Source: Rapana venosa
Lineage: Eukaryota; Mollusca; Gastropoda; Neogastropoda; Muricidae
Direction: 5' to 3'
DNA length: 64,000 nt
Assembly (NCBI GenBank): GCA_028751875.1
Contig: CM054153.1
Location: forward strand, 35,430,588-35,494,587
Positions 37,851 through 50,742 of the stretch are shown piece by piece. The notes under the pieces were generated by a model. It searched no databases, was not told the DNA's origin, and saw only the letters and a list, made by a program, of their open reading frames with translations. The first letter of the stretch is position 1; each line of letters starts with the position of its first letter. The position numbers were made by a program, and so were the translations under genes.

Positions 37851-38350
37851 NNNNNNNNNNNNNNNNNNNNNNNNNNNNNNNNNNNNNNNNNNNNNNNNNN
37901 NNNNNNNNNNNNNNNNNNNNNNNNNNNNNNNNNNNNNNNNNNNNNNNNNNNNNNNNNNNNNNNNNNNNNNNNNNNNNNNNNNNNNNNNNNNNNNNNNNNN
38001 NNNNNNNNNNNNNNNNNNNNNNNNNNNNNNNNNNNNNNNNNNNNNNNNNNNNNNNNNNNNNNNNNNNNNNNNNNNNNNNNNNNNNNNNNNNNNNNNNNNN
38101 NNNNNNNNNNNNNNNNNNNNNNNNNNNNNNNNNNNNNNNNNNNNNNNNNNNNNNNNNNNNNNNNNNNNNNNNNNNNNNNNNNNNNNNNNNNNNNNNNNNN
38201 NNNNNNNNNNNNNNNNNNNNNNNNNNNNNNNNNNNNNNNNNNNNNNNNNNNNNNNNNNNNNNNNNNNNNNNNNNNNNNNNNNNNNNNNNNNNNNNNNNNN
38301 NNNNNNNNNNNNNNNNNNNNNNNNNNNNNNNNNNNNNNNNNNNNNNNNNN
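37851..38350. other. Assembly gap, 500 N
   Basis: Exactly 500 N. The left side is reverse-transcriptase sequence and the right side is 35-bp minisatellite, so the 3' end of the LINE and an unknown amount of satellite are missing. Confidence 0.99.
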
Positions 38351-38757
38351 TTCCAAACCGTAGGGACCACATCCACATCCACATCCACATAATGACTTCT
38401 GACACTGCAGGGAGCACATCCACATCCACATCATGACTTCTAACAGTGCAGGGGCCACATCGACATCCACATCATGACTTCTGATACTGCAGGGACCACA
38501 TCCACATCATGACTTCTGAATACGGCAGGGACCACATCCACATCCACATCATGACCTCTGACAACGAAGGGACCACATCCACATCATGACTTCTGAAACC
38601 GTAGGGACCACATCCACATCCACATCCACATAATGACTTCTGACACTGCAGGGAGCACATCCACATCCACATCATGACTTTTAACAGTGCAGGGGCCAAA
38701 TCGACATCCACATCATGACTTCTGATACTGTAGGGACCACATCCACATCATGACTTC
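38351..38757. repeat. 35-bp minisatellite, short array right of gap
   Basis: This is the same monomer and orientation as 27620-35098. A higher-order unit of 241 bp is visible: AAACCGTAGGGACC occurs at 38355 and again at 38596, followed both times by the variants CAGGGAGCAC and AACAGTGCAGGGGCC and by CGACATCCACATC. The same ordered series occurs at about 31368-31480, which ties this piece to the main array. It ends inside a monomer at GACTTCT, where the CTT repeat begins. Confidence 0.95.
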
Positions 38758-41349
38758 TTTTCTTCTTCTTCTTCGTCTTCTACTTCTCTTTCTTTGCATT
38801 CTTCTTCGCTTTTGCATTCTTTTTATTTGCATTCTTCTTCTTTTCATTCTCCTTCTTCTTCTTCTTTGCATTTCCTTTGCATTTTTTTTTCTTCTTCTTC
38901 TTCTTTGCATTGGTTCTTCTTTTTGATCTCCTTCTTCTTTTTCCCTTTTTCTTCTTTCTTCTTCTCTTCTTTCTCTTCTTCTTCTTTCTTCTTCTTCTTT
39001 CTTCTTCTTCTTTCTTCTTCTTCTTCTTCTTCTTCTTCTTCTCTTTTTCTTCCTCTTCCTTCTTTTTCTTCTTCTTCTTCTTCTTCTTTTTCTTCTTCTT
39101 CTTCTTCTTCTTCTTTTCCTTTTTCTTCTTCTTCTTCTCTTCTTCTCTTCTTCTCTTCTTCTTCTTCTTTTTCTTTGCATACTTCTTTTTCTTGTTTGCT
39201 TTTTTCTTCTTCTTTGCATTCTTCTTTTTTGCAATCTTCTCCTTCTTTTTCTTCTTCTTTGTATTCTTTTTTCTTTGCAATTTTTTTCTTCTTCTTTACA
39301 TTCTTCTTTGCATTTTTCTCTTCTTCTTCTCTTCTTTCTTCTTCTTTCTTCTCTTCTTCTTCTTCCTTCTTCTTCTTCTTCTCATCTCCATTCTTCTTCT
39401 TCTTCTTCTACTTCTCGTCTTCTTTGCAATTCTTTTACATTCTTCTATGCATTCCATCTCCTTCTTTGCATTCTTCTTTCTTCTTCTTCAATCTTCTTCT
39501 GCTCTTCATCTTCTTCTTTGCATTCTTCTTCTTCTTTGCATCCTCTTCTTTGTATTCCTTTTCTTTTTTTGCATTCTTCTTTGCTTCTTCTTGTTTTTTA
39601 CATTCTTCTTCTTTGCATTCATTCGCCTTCTTCTGTGCATTCTTCTTTTTTCTTCGTCACTCCTTATTTCGCATTCACTTCTTCTCCTTGCAATTTTCTT
39701 CTTTTATTTCTTCCCTTCTTTTTTTGCATTCCTCTTTGCATCTTTTTCTTCTTCTGCATTCTTCTTTTTTCTTTTTCTGCATTCTTCTTCTTTCTTTTGC
39801 ATTCTTCTTCTTCTCTTCTTCTTCCTATCTTCTTCTTCTTCTTTCTTTGTTGCATTCCTGTTCGCATTTTTTCTTTGCATTCTTCTACTTCTTCTTTGCA
39901 TTCCTCTTCTTCTTCTTGCTTTCTTCTTCCTCTTCTTCTTCTTCTCTCTTCTTCTTCTTCTTCTTCTCTTCTTCTTCTTCTTCTTCTTCTTTTTCTTCTT
40001 CTTCTTCTTCTCTTCTTCTTCTTCTTGCATTCTTCTTTTTCTTCTTCTTCTTCTTCTTTTTTTTATTTTTTTTCTTTACTTCTTCTTCTTCTTACGTTTT
40101 TACCTTTCTTACCTCTTTTATCTTTCTTCTTCTTCTTCTTCTTCTTTGCATTTTTCTTTCTTCTTCATCTAGCATTCATCTTCATCTTTTTCTTCTCTTC
40201 TTCTTCTTCTTCTTCTTCTTTCTTCTTCTTCTTCTCTCTTCTTCTTCATCATTTCGTCTTCTTCTTGCTTCTTCTCTTCTCTTCTTCTTTTCTTCTTCTT
40301 CTCTTCTGCATTCTTCTACTTTGCATTCTTCTTCTTCTTCTTTGCATTTTTCTTTATTCATCTTTTTCTTTACTTTCTTCTCTTCTTCTTTGCATTCATT
40401 TTTTCTCATGTTCATGTTTCTTGTTTCTGTACTTGTTCCTTCCTCTTGTTCTTCTTCGTCTTCTTCTTCTTCTTCTTCTTCTTCTCTTTCTTCTCTTCTT
40501 CTTCTTTCTTCTTCTTCTTCTCTTCTTCTTCTTCTTCTTCTGTGCATTCTCTTCTTCGTTTGCATTCTTCTCTTCCTTTGCATTCATTCTTTGCATTCTT
40601 CATCATTATTCTTCTTCTTCTTCCTCAGTGCCATGCATTTTTTTCTTCTTCTCGTTTCTTCTTCTTGCATTCTTCTTCTTACTTCTTCATCTTTTTCTTC
40701 TTCTTCCTTCATTTCTTCTGCTTCTTCTTGTTTTGTTCTTTTTCCTCTTTCTCCTTCTTTTTCGTCTTCTTCTCATCTCTTCTTCTTCTTCTTCTTCTTC
40801 TTCTATCTTCTTCTTCTTCTTCTTCTTCTTCTACTTCTCATTTCTTTGCATTCTTTCTTCTCTTGCATTCTTTTTTCTTTGCATTCTCTTCTTTGCATTC
40901 TCCATCTTCTTCTTCTAGCATTCTGCTTGGCATTGTTCTTCTTCTTCTACTTCTTTGCATTGGTTCTTACCTCTTATCTTCTTCTTTTTCTTGTTCTTCT
41001 CTCTTCTTCTTCTTGTTCTTCTTCTTCTTCTTCTTCTTCTTCTTCTTCTTCTTCTTCTTCGGTCTTCTCTCTTCTTCTTCTTCTTCTTTCTTTTCTTTGC
41101 ATTCTTCTTCTTCTTCTCGTCTTCTTCTTTCTTCTTCTTCTACTTCTTCTTCTTCATCTTCTTCTTCCTATGTCTTCTCTTCTCTTTGTCTTCTCTTCTT
41201 CTTCTTCTTCTTCTTCTTCTTCTTCTTGCATTCTTCTTCTTCTTCTTCTTCTTCTTCTATGCATTCTCCCTTCTACCTATTCTTCGTTGCAATCTCCTTA
41301 TCTTCTCTTCTTCGTCTTCTTCTTCTTCTCTTTCACTCTTTCTTCTTTG

Positions 41350-41380
<31 letters not shown>

Positions 41381-41784
41381 CCAATCTTCTTTCTTCTTCT
41401 TCTTCTTCTTTTCCTTCATCTTCTTCCTATCTTCTTTGCCTTCTCCTTGCAATTCTTTCCTTCTTTGCACTCTTCTTCTTAACATTCTTTGCATTCTTCT
41501 TCTTCTTTCTTTGCATTTTCTTCAATCTTCTTTACTTTGCTTTCCTTCTTCATCTCTTTTTTTTCTACTTCTTCTTCTTCTTCTTCCTTCTTCTTCTTCT
41601 TCCATTCTTGTTCAGTCTGTTCTTGATCTTCTTCTTCTTCTTTATCTTCCTTCTTCTTCTTCTTCTCTTTACTTTAGCATTCTTCTTCTCTTTTGCCATC
41701 ATTTTTTCATTTTGCATTCTCTTTCATTCTCCTTCATCTTCCTCTTCATTGCCTTTTTTATTGCATTCTTCTTCCTGCATCTAC

Positions 41785-42385
41785 TTCTTTACATTCTTAT
41801 TCTTTATTGCATTCTTCTTTGCCATTCCTCTTCTTCCTCATCTGTGCATTCTTCTTGCTTTTTTTGTTGTTCTTCTACTTTTTGCATTCTCTTCTTCTGA
41901 TCTTTCTCTTCTTCTCTACTTTTTCTTCTCTTCTTCTTTTCTTCCTTCTTCTTCTTCCATCTTTCTTCTTCTTCTTCTTCTTCTCTTCTTCTTCTTCTTC
42001 TTCTTCTTCTTCTTCTTCATCTTCATCTTCTTCTTCTTCTTCTTCACTATTCTTGTTTCTTCATGTTCCATCTTCTTCTTCTTCTTCTTCTTCTCTTCTT
42101 CTTCTTCTTCTTCTCTCCTTCTCTTTCTTTGCATTCTTCTTTCTCTTTTGCATGCTTTTCTTTGCATTCTTCTTTGCATTCTCCTTCTCTTCCTCGTTCA
42201 ATGCAATTTTTTTTTGCATTCTTCTGCTGCTTCTACTGTCTTTACATTCTTATTCTTTATTACATTCTTCTTTGCATTTCTTCTTCTAGCCTCTTCATTT
42301 GCATTCTTCTTTTGCTTTTTTTTGTTGTCTATCTTCTTTTTTGCATTCTTCATTCTCTTCTTCTGATCTTTTCTCTACTTCTTCC
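41785..42385. repeat. Paired GTTGTT-containing module in the CTT array (occurrence 1)
   Basis: A module of about 130 bp reads TTACATTCTTATTCTTTATT, later TTTTTTTGTTGT, and ends TTCTGATCTTT. It occurs twice about 450 bp apart (from about 41785 and 42240). The same pair recurs near 48272/48690 and 51805/52258, and a degraded copy lies near 61580. Confidence 0.7.
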
Positions 42386-44305
42386 TTTTCTTCTTCTTCT
42401 TCTTCTTTTTTCCTTCTTCTTCTTCTTCTTTCTTCTTCTTCTTCTTCTTTTCTCTTCGTCTCTTCTTCTTCTTCTTCATCTTCTACTTCTCTTCTCTTCT
42501 TCTTCTTCTTCTTTTCTTGCATACTTCTTCTTCCTGTTTGCTTTCTCTTCTTCTTTGCATTTCTTCTTATTTGCAATCTCTCCTTCTCTTCATCTTCTTT
42601 GTATTCTTTTTCATTGCATTCTTTTTTTTTTTCATCTTCTTTTACATTTTCATTGCATTTTACTTCTTCTTCTTCTTTTTTCTTCTTCTTTTCATCCTCT
42701 TCCTCTTTTCTTTTGCAATTCTTTTTCTTCTTTGCATCCTTCTTCTTTTATTCCTTTTTTTTGGCATTCTTCCTTTGCCAATCATTCTTCTTGATTTACA
42801 TTCTTCATCTTTGCCATTCTTCTTCTTCTTCTTCTTCTTTCTTCTTCTTCTTGTTCTTCTGTTCTCTTTCTTCTTCTTCTTTCTCTTCTTCTTTCTTCTC
42901 TTCTTCCTTTAATCTTCTCCTTCGTCTTCTCTTCTCGTCTTCTACTTCTCTTATCTTTGCATTCTTCTTCGCTTTTGCATTCTTTTTATTTGCATTCTTT
43001 TCTTTGCATTCTCCTCTTCTTCTTCTTTGCATTCCTCCCATGCATTTTTTTCTTCCCTTCTTCTTTCTTTGCATTGATCTCCTTCAGATCTCTTCTTCTT
43101 TTTCTTTTTTCTTCTTCTTCTTCGTCTGCTTCTTCTTCTTCTACTTCTCTTCTTCTTCTTCTTCTTCTTCTTCTTCTTCTTCTTCTTCCTCTTCCGCATT
43201 CTTTTTCGTCTTCTTCTGCTTCTTCTTCTTTACTTCTCTTCTTCTTCTTCTTCTTCTTCTTCTCTTCCTCTTCTTCTTCTTCTTCTTCTTCTTTCTTTTT
43301 CTTTGCATACTTCTTTTTCCTTGTTTGCTTTTTCTTCTTCTTTGCATTCCTTCTTTTTTGCAATCTTCTCCTTCTTACTTCTTTTCTTTGTATTCTTTTA
43401 TCTTCATCTTCTTCTCTTCTCTTCTTCTTCTTCTTCTACAAATCTTATCTTCTTCTTCTTATTTCTTCTTCGTTTCTTCTTCTTCTTCTTCGTCATCTTT
43501 GCATTCTTTTTTTACATTCTTTCTTTGCGTCTTCTTCTTTCTTTGGCCATTCTCTTCATCTTCTTCATCTTCTTCTTCTTCTTCATCTCCCATCTTTGCA
43601 TTCTCTTCTTCTTTGCATCTTCTTCTTTGTATTCTTCTTTTTTGCATCTTCTTTGCATTCTTCTTGTTGTTTACATTCTTCTTCTTTGTAAAATGGCGTA
43701 TTCTTCTCTTTCTTCTGTGCAATTCTCCTTTTTCTTCGTCTTCCTCCTTTTTCGCATTCATCTTTTCTTCCTTGCATTTTCTCCTTTTTTTCTCTTCATT
43801 TTTTCATTCTTCTTTGCATTCTTTTCTTCTTCTTTGCATTCTCTTTTTCTTTTTCTTGCATTCTTCTTCCTTTCTTTTGCATTCTTCTTCTTCTTCTCTT
43901 CTTCTCTTCTTCTTCTTCTTTCTTTTGTTGCATTCCTGTTCGCATTTTCTTTGCATTCTTCTTCTCGTCTATTTGGCATTTCTCTTTCTTCTTCTTTGCT
44001 TTCTTCTTCTTCTTCTTCTTCTTTCTTTCTTCTTCTTCTTCTTCTTCTCTTCTTTCTTCGTCTTCTTCTTCTCTTCATCTTCTTTCTTCTCTTGCATCTT
44101 TGCATTCTTCTGTCTTCTTCGCATTCTTCTTCAACTTTTCTTCTTCTTCTTCCTCTTTTTCTTTCTTTTTCTTCTTCTTCTTCGTCCTCTTCTTTTTCTT
44201 CTTCTTCGTCTTCTTCTTTGCATTTTCTTCTTCTTCTTCTCTTTCGCATTCTTCTTCATCTTATTCTTCTATCTTCTTCTGTCTTCTCTCTTCATCTTCT
44301 TCTTC

Positions 44306-44336
<31 letters not shown>

Positions 44337-45124
44337 CTTCTGCTTCTTCTTCTTCTTCTCTCATCTTCTCTTCTCTTCTTCTTTGCATCTTCTTCTTTCT
44401 TCTGCATTCTTCTTCTTGCATTCTTCTTCCTTTGCATTCTTTCTTCTTCTTGCTTGCATTTTTCTTTATCATACTTTTTCTTACTTCTTCTTCTTCTTCT
44501 TTGCAATTCTTTTTTCTCTTTTTTCTTGTCTTGTACTAGTTCTTCTTCTTGATCTTCTTCTTCTTCTTCTTGGGTTCTTCTTCTCTTCTTCTCTTCTTCT
44601 TCTTCTGCTTTTCTTCATCTTCATTCTTCTTCTACGTTGCAATCTTCTTCATCTTTGCCTTCTCTTTGCATTCTTCTTCTTTTTCTCTTCTTCTTCCTCG
44701 TTGCCTGCATTTTTTTTTTTCTTCTTCTCAGTTTCTTCTTCTTTGCCTTCTTCTTTCCTTCTTCTTCATCTTTTCTTCCTTCTCTCTTCTTTTTCTTCTT
44801 CTTCTTCTTCCTTCTTCTTCTTCTTCTGTTTGTTCTTTTTCTCTTTCTCCTTCTTTTTTCTTCTTTCTTCTCATCTTCTTCTTCTTCTTCTTCTTCTCTT
44901 CTCTTCTTCCTTCTTTTCTTCTTCTCTTCTTCTTCCTACTTCCTCTTTCTTTGCATTCTTCTTCTCTTTGCATTCTTTTCTTTGCATTCTTCTTCTTTGC
45001 ATTCTCCTTCTTCTTCTTCTTTGCATTACTTCCTTTGCATTTTTCTTCTTCTTCTTCTTCTTTGCATTGTTCATCTTCTGATCTACTTCTTCTTTTTCTT
45101 TCTTCTCTTCTTCTCTTCTTCTTC

Positions 45125-45158
<34 letters not shown>

Positions 45159-48100
45159 TCTTCTTCTTCTTCTTTTCTTCTTCTTCTTCTCTTCTTTGCA
45201 TTCCTTCTCTTCTTCTTCTTCTACTTCTTCTTTTCTTCTCTTCTTATATCTCTACTTTCTTACCTTCTTCTTCTTCTTCTTCTTCGTCTTCTACTTTCTC
45301 TTCTTGCATTCTTCATCGCTTTAGCATTCTTTTCATTTGCATTTATCATCTTTGCAATTCTCCTTCTTCTTCATCTTTTGCATTCTCCTTTGCATTTTTT
45401 TCTTCTTCTTCTTCTTTGGCATGGTTCTCCTTCGGATCTTCTTCTTCATTTTCTATTTTCTTTTCTTCTCTTTCTTCTTCTTCTCTTCTTCTTCTTCTAC
45501 TTCTTCTTCTACTTCTTCTTCTTTCTTCTTCTTCTTCTTCTTCTTCTACCGCTTCGCATTACTTTTCTTCTTCTTCTCTCTTCTATCTTCTTTCTTCTTC
45601 TTCTCTCTCTTCTTCTTCTTCTTCTTCTCTTCTGCTTCTTCTTTTTCTTTGCATACTGTCTTTTTCTTGTTTTCTTTTTTCTTCTTCTTTGCATTCCTTC
45701 TTTTTTTGCATCATCTTCCTTCTCTTTCTTCTTCTTGTATTCGTTTTCCTTCTTCTTCTTCTCTCTTCTTCATCTTCTCTGTCTTCTTCTTCTTCTTCTT
45801 CTTCTTCTTCTTCTTCTTCTCTTCTTCTCTTCTTCTTCTTCGTCTCTTTGCATTCTTTTTTACATTCTTCTTGCGTTCTTCTTCTTCTTTGCTTCTTCCT
45901 TCTTCTTCTCATGCTTCTTCTTCTTCTTCATCTCTCTTTGCATTCTTCTCTTCTTTGCATCCTTCTTCTTTGTATTCTTCTTTTTTTTTGCATGCTTTCT
46001 TGCATTCTTCTGTTGTTTACATTCTCTTCTTTGCATTACTCTCTTTCTTTCTGTGCTTTCTCTTCTTTTTCTTCGTCTTCATCCGTTTTGCGCATTCATC
46101 ATCTTCTTACCTTGCATTTTTCTTCTTTTTTTTTCTCTTCTTTTTTGCATTCTTCTTTGCATTCTTTTGCTTCTCTTTGCATTCTTCATTTTCTTTTTCT
46201 TTTGCATTCTTCTTCTTTCTTTTTCATTATTCTTCTTCTTCCTTCTTCTCTTCTTCTTCTTCTTGTTGCAATTCCTGTTTCGCCATTTTTCTTTCATTCT
46301 TCATTCTCTTCCTTTGCATTACTCATTCTTCTCTTTGCCTTACTTTCTTTCTCTTCTTCTTCTTCTTCTTCTTCTTCTCTTCTTCTCTCTTCTTCTTCTT
46401 CTTTCATTCTTCTTCTTCTCCTCTTCTCTTCTTCTTCTTCTTCTTTGCTTCTTCTTCTTCATCGCATTCTTCTTCATCTTTTTCTTCTTCTTTTCTTCTT
46501 CTTTTTCTTTTACTTTTTCTTTCTTTCATCTTTCTTCCTCTTCTTTTTCTTCTTCTTCTACTTCTTCTTTGCATTTTTCTTCTTCTTCTTCTTCTTCGCA
46601 ATGTCTTCTTCATCTTTTTCTTTTCTTCTTCTCTTCTTCTTCTTCTTTCTTCTCTTCTTCTCTTCCTTCTTCATCTTCTTCTTCTTCCTTCTTCTTCTTC
46701 ATCTTCTTCTTCTTCTATTCTTTGCATTCTACTCTTCTTTCTTCTGCATTCTTCTTCGTTGTATTCTTCTTCTTTGCATTCCTTCGTCTCTTCTTTGCAT
46801 TTTTCTTATCATCGTTTTCTCTTTACTTTCTTTCTTCTTCTTCTTTGCATTCTTTTTTCTCTATTCTTGTCTTGTTCTTGTTTCTTCTTCTGGTCTTCTT
46901 CTTCTTCTTCTCTTCCTCTTCTACACTGCTTCTCTTCTTCTTTCTTCTTCTCTTCTTCTTCTTATGCATTCTCTTCTCTTGCTTCATCTTCTTCTTTTCA
47001 TTCTTCCTTGCATTCTTCTTCTTTTTTCCTCATCTCTTCCTCCTTGCCTGGCTTTTTTTTTCTTCTCTCGTTTCTCTTCTTTGCATTCATCATCCTACTC
47101 ATCTTTTTCTTTTTCCTTCTTCTTCTTCTTCTTCTTCTCCTCTTCTTCTTCCCCTTCTTCTTCATCTTCTTCTTCTTGTTTTTGTTCTTTTTTCCTCTTT
47201 CTCCTTCTTTTTCTTCTCTTTCTTCATCTCTTCTTCTTCTTCTTCTTTTCTTCTTCTCTTCTTCTTCTTCTTCTTCTCGTCTTCTTCTTCTTCTTCTTCT
47301 TCTACTACTTCACTTTCTTTGCATTCTACTTTCTCTTTGCATTTTTTTGTTCCTTGCATTCCTTCTTCTTGCATTCTCCTTCTTCTTCTTCTTTGTCATT
47401 CTTCTTTGCATTTTCTTCTCCTTCTTCTTCTTTGCATTGTTCTTCTTCTGCTCTTCTTCTTCTTTTTCTTTTTCTCTCAATCTTCTTCTCTTCTTCTTTC
47501 TTCTTCTCCTTCTTCTTCTTCTCTTCTTCTTCTTCCTTCTTCTTCTTCTTTCTTCTTCTTCATCTTCTTCTTTGCATTCAGTTCTTCTTTCTTCTTCTTC
47601 TTCATCTACTTCTTCTACTTTCTTCTTCTTCTTCTATCTTCTTCATATTGGTACTTCTTCTTCTTTGCTTCTCTTCTTCTTCTTCTTTTTCGTTCTTCTT
47701 CTTTCCTTCTTCTTCTTCTTCTTCTCTCTTCTTCTTCTTCTTCTTCTTCTTCTTCTTCTTCTTCCTTTTGCATTCTTCTTCTTCCTATTCTTCTTTGCAA
47801 TCTCCTTTATCTTCTTCTTCTTCTTCTTCTTTCTTACTTCTTCTTCTCTTCTTCTTCTCTTCTTCTTCTCTTCTTCTTCTTTTCTTCTTCGTCTTCTTCT
47901 TCTTCATATCCTATCTTCTTGCATTCTTCTTGCATTCTTCTTTCACTTTCTTCTTAACATTCTTTGCATCTTCTTCTTCTTCTTTGCATTTTTCTTCATC
48001 TTCTTTAACTTGCTTTCTTCTTCATCTTCATTTTTTTCTACTTCTTCTCTTCTTCTTCATCTTCTTCTTCTAGTCTTGTTCTTCTTGTTCTTATTGTTCT

Positions 48101-48271
48101 TCTTCTTCTTCTTCTTCTTCTTCTTCTTCTTCTCTTCTTCTTCTCTTCTCTTCTTCTTCTCTTTCTTTGACATTCATCTTCTCTTTAGCCTTCTTTTTCT
48201 TGCATTGCTTCTTTGCATTCTCCTGCTTCTTCCTCTCATTGCATTTTTTTTGCATTCTTCTTCTGCTTCTA

Positions 48272-48483
48272 CTTCCTTTACATTCAATAGTCTTTTTTAC
48301 ATTCTTCTTTGCATTCTTCTTCTTCCTCTTCTTTGCATTCTTCTTTTGCTTTTTTTTGTTGTTCCTTCTTCTTTTTGCATTTTTCTTCTTCTGATCTTTT
48401 CTTCTTCTTCTTCTTCTTCTTTCCTCTTCTTCCTTCTTCTTTTTCTTCTTCTTCTTCTTCTCTTCTTCTATCTTCTTCTCTTC

Positions 48484-48514
<31 letters not shown>

Positions 48515-48530
48515 CTTCCTATTCTTGTTC

Positions 48531-48562
<32 letters not shown>

Positions 48563-48820
48563 CTTTCTTATTTCTTACTTCTTCTTCTTCTCTTCTTTGC
48601 ATTCTTCTACTCTTTTGCATCCTTTTCTTCATTCACTTGCATTCTCCTTCTCTTCCTCTCTTGCATTTTTTTTTTGCATTCTTCTTCTGCTTCAACTTCT
48701 TGAACATTCTTATTCTTTATTAAATTCTTCTTTGCATTTCTGCTTACTCCTCTTCTTGCATTCTTCTTTGCTTTTTTTGTTGTTCCTCTTCTTTTATTGC
48801 ATTCTCTTCTTCTGATACTT
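48272..48820. repeat. Paired GTTGTT-containing module (occurrence 2)
   Basis: Two copies of the module start near 48272 and 48690, about 420 bp apart. The order of internal blocks is the same as at 41785-42385. Confidence 0.68.
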
Positions 48821-50689
48821 TTCTTCTTCTTCTTCTTCTTTTCTTCTTCTCTTACTTCTTTTTCTTCTTCTTCATCTTCTCTTCTCTTCTTCTTCTTCTC
48901 CTTCTTCTTCTTCCTTCATCTTTTTCTTTGGCATACTTCTTCTTCCTGTTTGCCTTTCTTCTTCTTTCTTTGCATTCTTCTTATTTGCAATCTCTCCTTC
49001 TTCTTCATCTTCTTTGTATTCTTTTCTTTGCATTCTTTTTTTTTTCTTCTTCTTTACATTTTTCTTGCATTTTTCTTCTTTCTTCTCTTTTTCCTTCTTC
49101 ATCTTCTTCCTCTTCCTCTTTTTTTCTTTGCATTCTTTTCTTCTTGCATCTTCTCTTTTGAATACTTTTTTTTGCATTCTTCATTGGCATTCTTCTTCTT
49201 GTTTTACTTCTTCATCTTTGGCATTCTTCTTCGTCTTCTACTTCGCTCTCTCTTCTTCTTCTTCTCTTCTTCTTCTTGTTCTTCTTGTTCTCCTTCTTCT
49301 TCTTCTTCTTCTTCTTCTTTACTTCTTCTTCTTCTTCTTCTCTCGTCTCTACTTCTCTTTCTTTGCAATTCTTTTCGTTTTTGGCATTCTTTTTATTTGC
49401 ATTCATCTCTTTGCATTCTCCTTCTTCTTCTCTTTGCATTACTCCTAATGCATTTTTTTTTCTTCTTCTTCTCTTTGCATTGTTCTCAGCTTCTGATCTT
49501 CTTCTTCCTTTTCTTTTCTTCTTCTTCTTCTTTCTCTTCTTCTTCTTCTTCTTCCTTCTTCTTCTTTCACTTCTCTTCATCTTCCTCATCGCATTCTTTT
49601 TCTTCTTCTTCTTCTCTTCCTTCTACTTCTTCTTCTATCTTCTTCTTCATCTTCTTTTTCTTCCTCTTCGCATTCTTTTGCTTCTTCTTCTTCTTCTTCT
49701 TCTTATCTTCTTCTTCTTCTTCTTCTTCTTCTTCTTCGTCTTCTTCTTCTTCTTCTCTCTTCTTCTTCTTCTTTTTCTTAGCATACTTCTTCTTCTTGTT
49801 TAGTTCTTTTTCCTCTTCTTCATTCTCTTATTTGCAATCATTCCTCCTTCTTCTTCCTCTTCTTTGTATCCTTTTTCTTTTGCATTTTTTTTTCTTTCTC
49901 TTACATTCTTCTTTGCATTTTTTTCTTCTTCTTCTTCTTCTTCATTCTTCTTCTTCTTCTTCTTCTTCTTCTTCTCTTCTTCATCTTCGTCTTCATTCTT
50001 CTTCTTCTTCTTCTTCTCTTCTTCGTCCCCTTCCTTTGCATTCTTTTTGACATTGTTCTTTGCATTCTTCTCTTCTTTGGCATTCTTCTTCTTCTTCTTC
50101 ATATACTTCTTCTTCTTCATCTTCTTCTTTGCATTTTTCTTCTTCTTTGCATCCTCTTCTTTGTATTCTTCTTTTTTTGCATTCTTCTTGCATACTTCTT
50201 GTTGTCTTACATTCTTCTCTTTGCAGTCTTCTCTTCTTCTGAGCATTCTTCTTTTTCCTTCGTCTCTCCTTTTTCGCAATCATTCTTCTTCTTCCATGCA
50301 TTTTCTTCTATTTTCTTCTTCTTTTTTGCATTCTTCTTTGCATCTTTTTCTTCTTCTTTGCATTCTCCTTTTTCTTTTTCTTTGCATTCTTCTTCTTTCT
50401 TCTTTTTGCATTCTTCTCTTCTTCCTTCCTTTCTTCTTCTTCTTCCTTGTTGCATCCTGTTTCGCATTTTTTCTTGCATTCTCTTCTTCTTCTTTGCAAT
50501 CCTCTCTTCTTATCTTTGCTTTTCCTTTCTTCTCCTTCTTCTTCTTCTTCTTCTTCCTCTTCTCTTCTTCTTCTTCTTACTTCTTCTTCTTCTTCTTTTT
50601 CTTCTTCTTACTTCTTTCATCTTCTTCTCTTTGCATTCTTTCTTTATCTTCTTCTTCTTCTTCTTTATTCTTCTTTTTCTTCATCTCTT

Positions 50690-50742
50690 CCCCCCCCCAC
50701 CCCTTTGTTCTTTTTCCCCCCCCCCCCCTAACCCCCCCCCCC
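50690..50742. other. C-homopolymer island inside the CTT array
   Basis: Three C-runs of about 9, 13 and 12 bases are separated by ACCCCTTTGTTCTTTTT and TAA. No other copy of the higher-order unit has anything similar. It may be a real cytosine expansion with i-motif potential or a local consensus failure. Confidence 0.7.
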
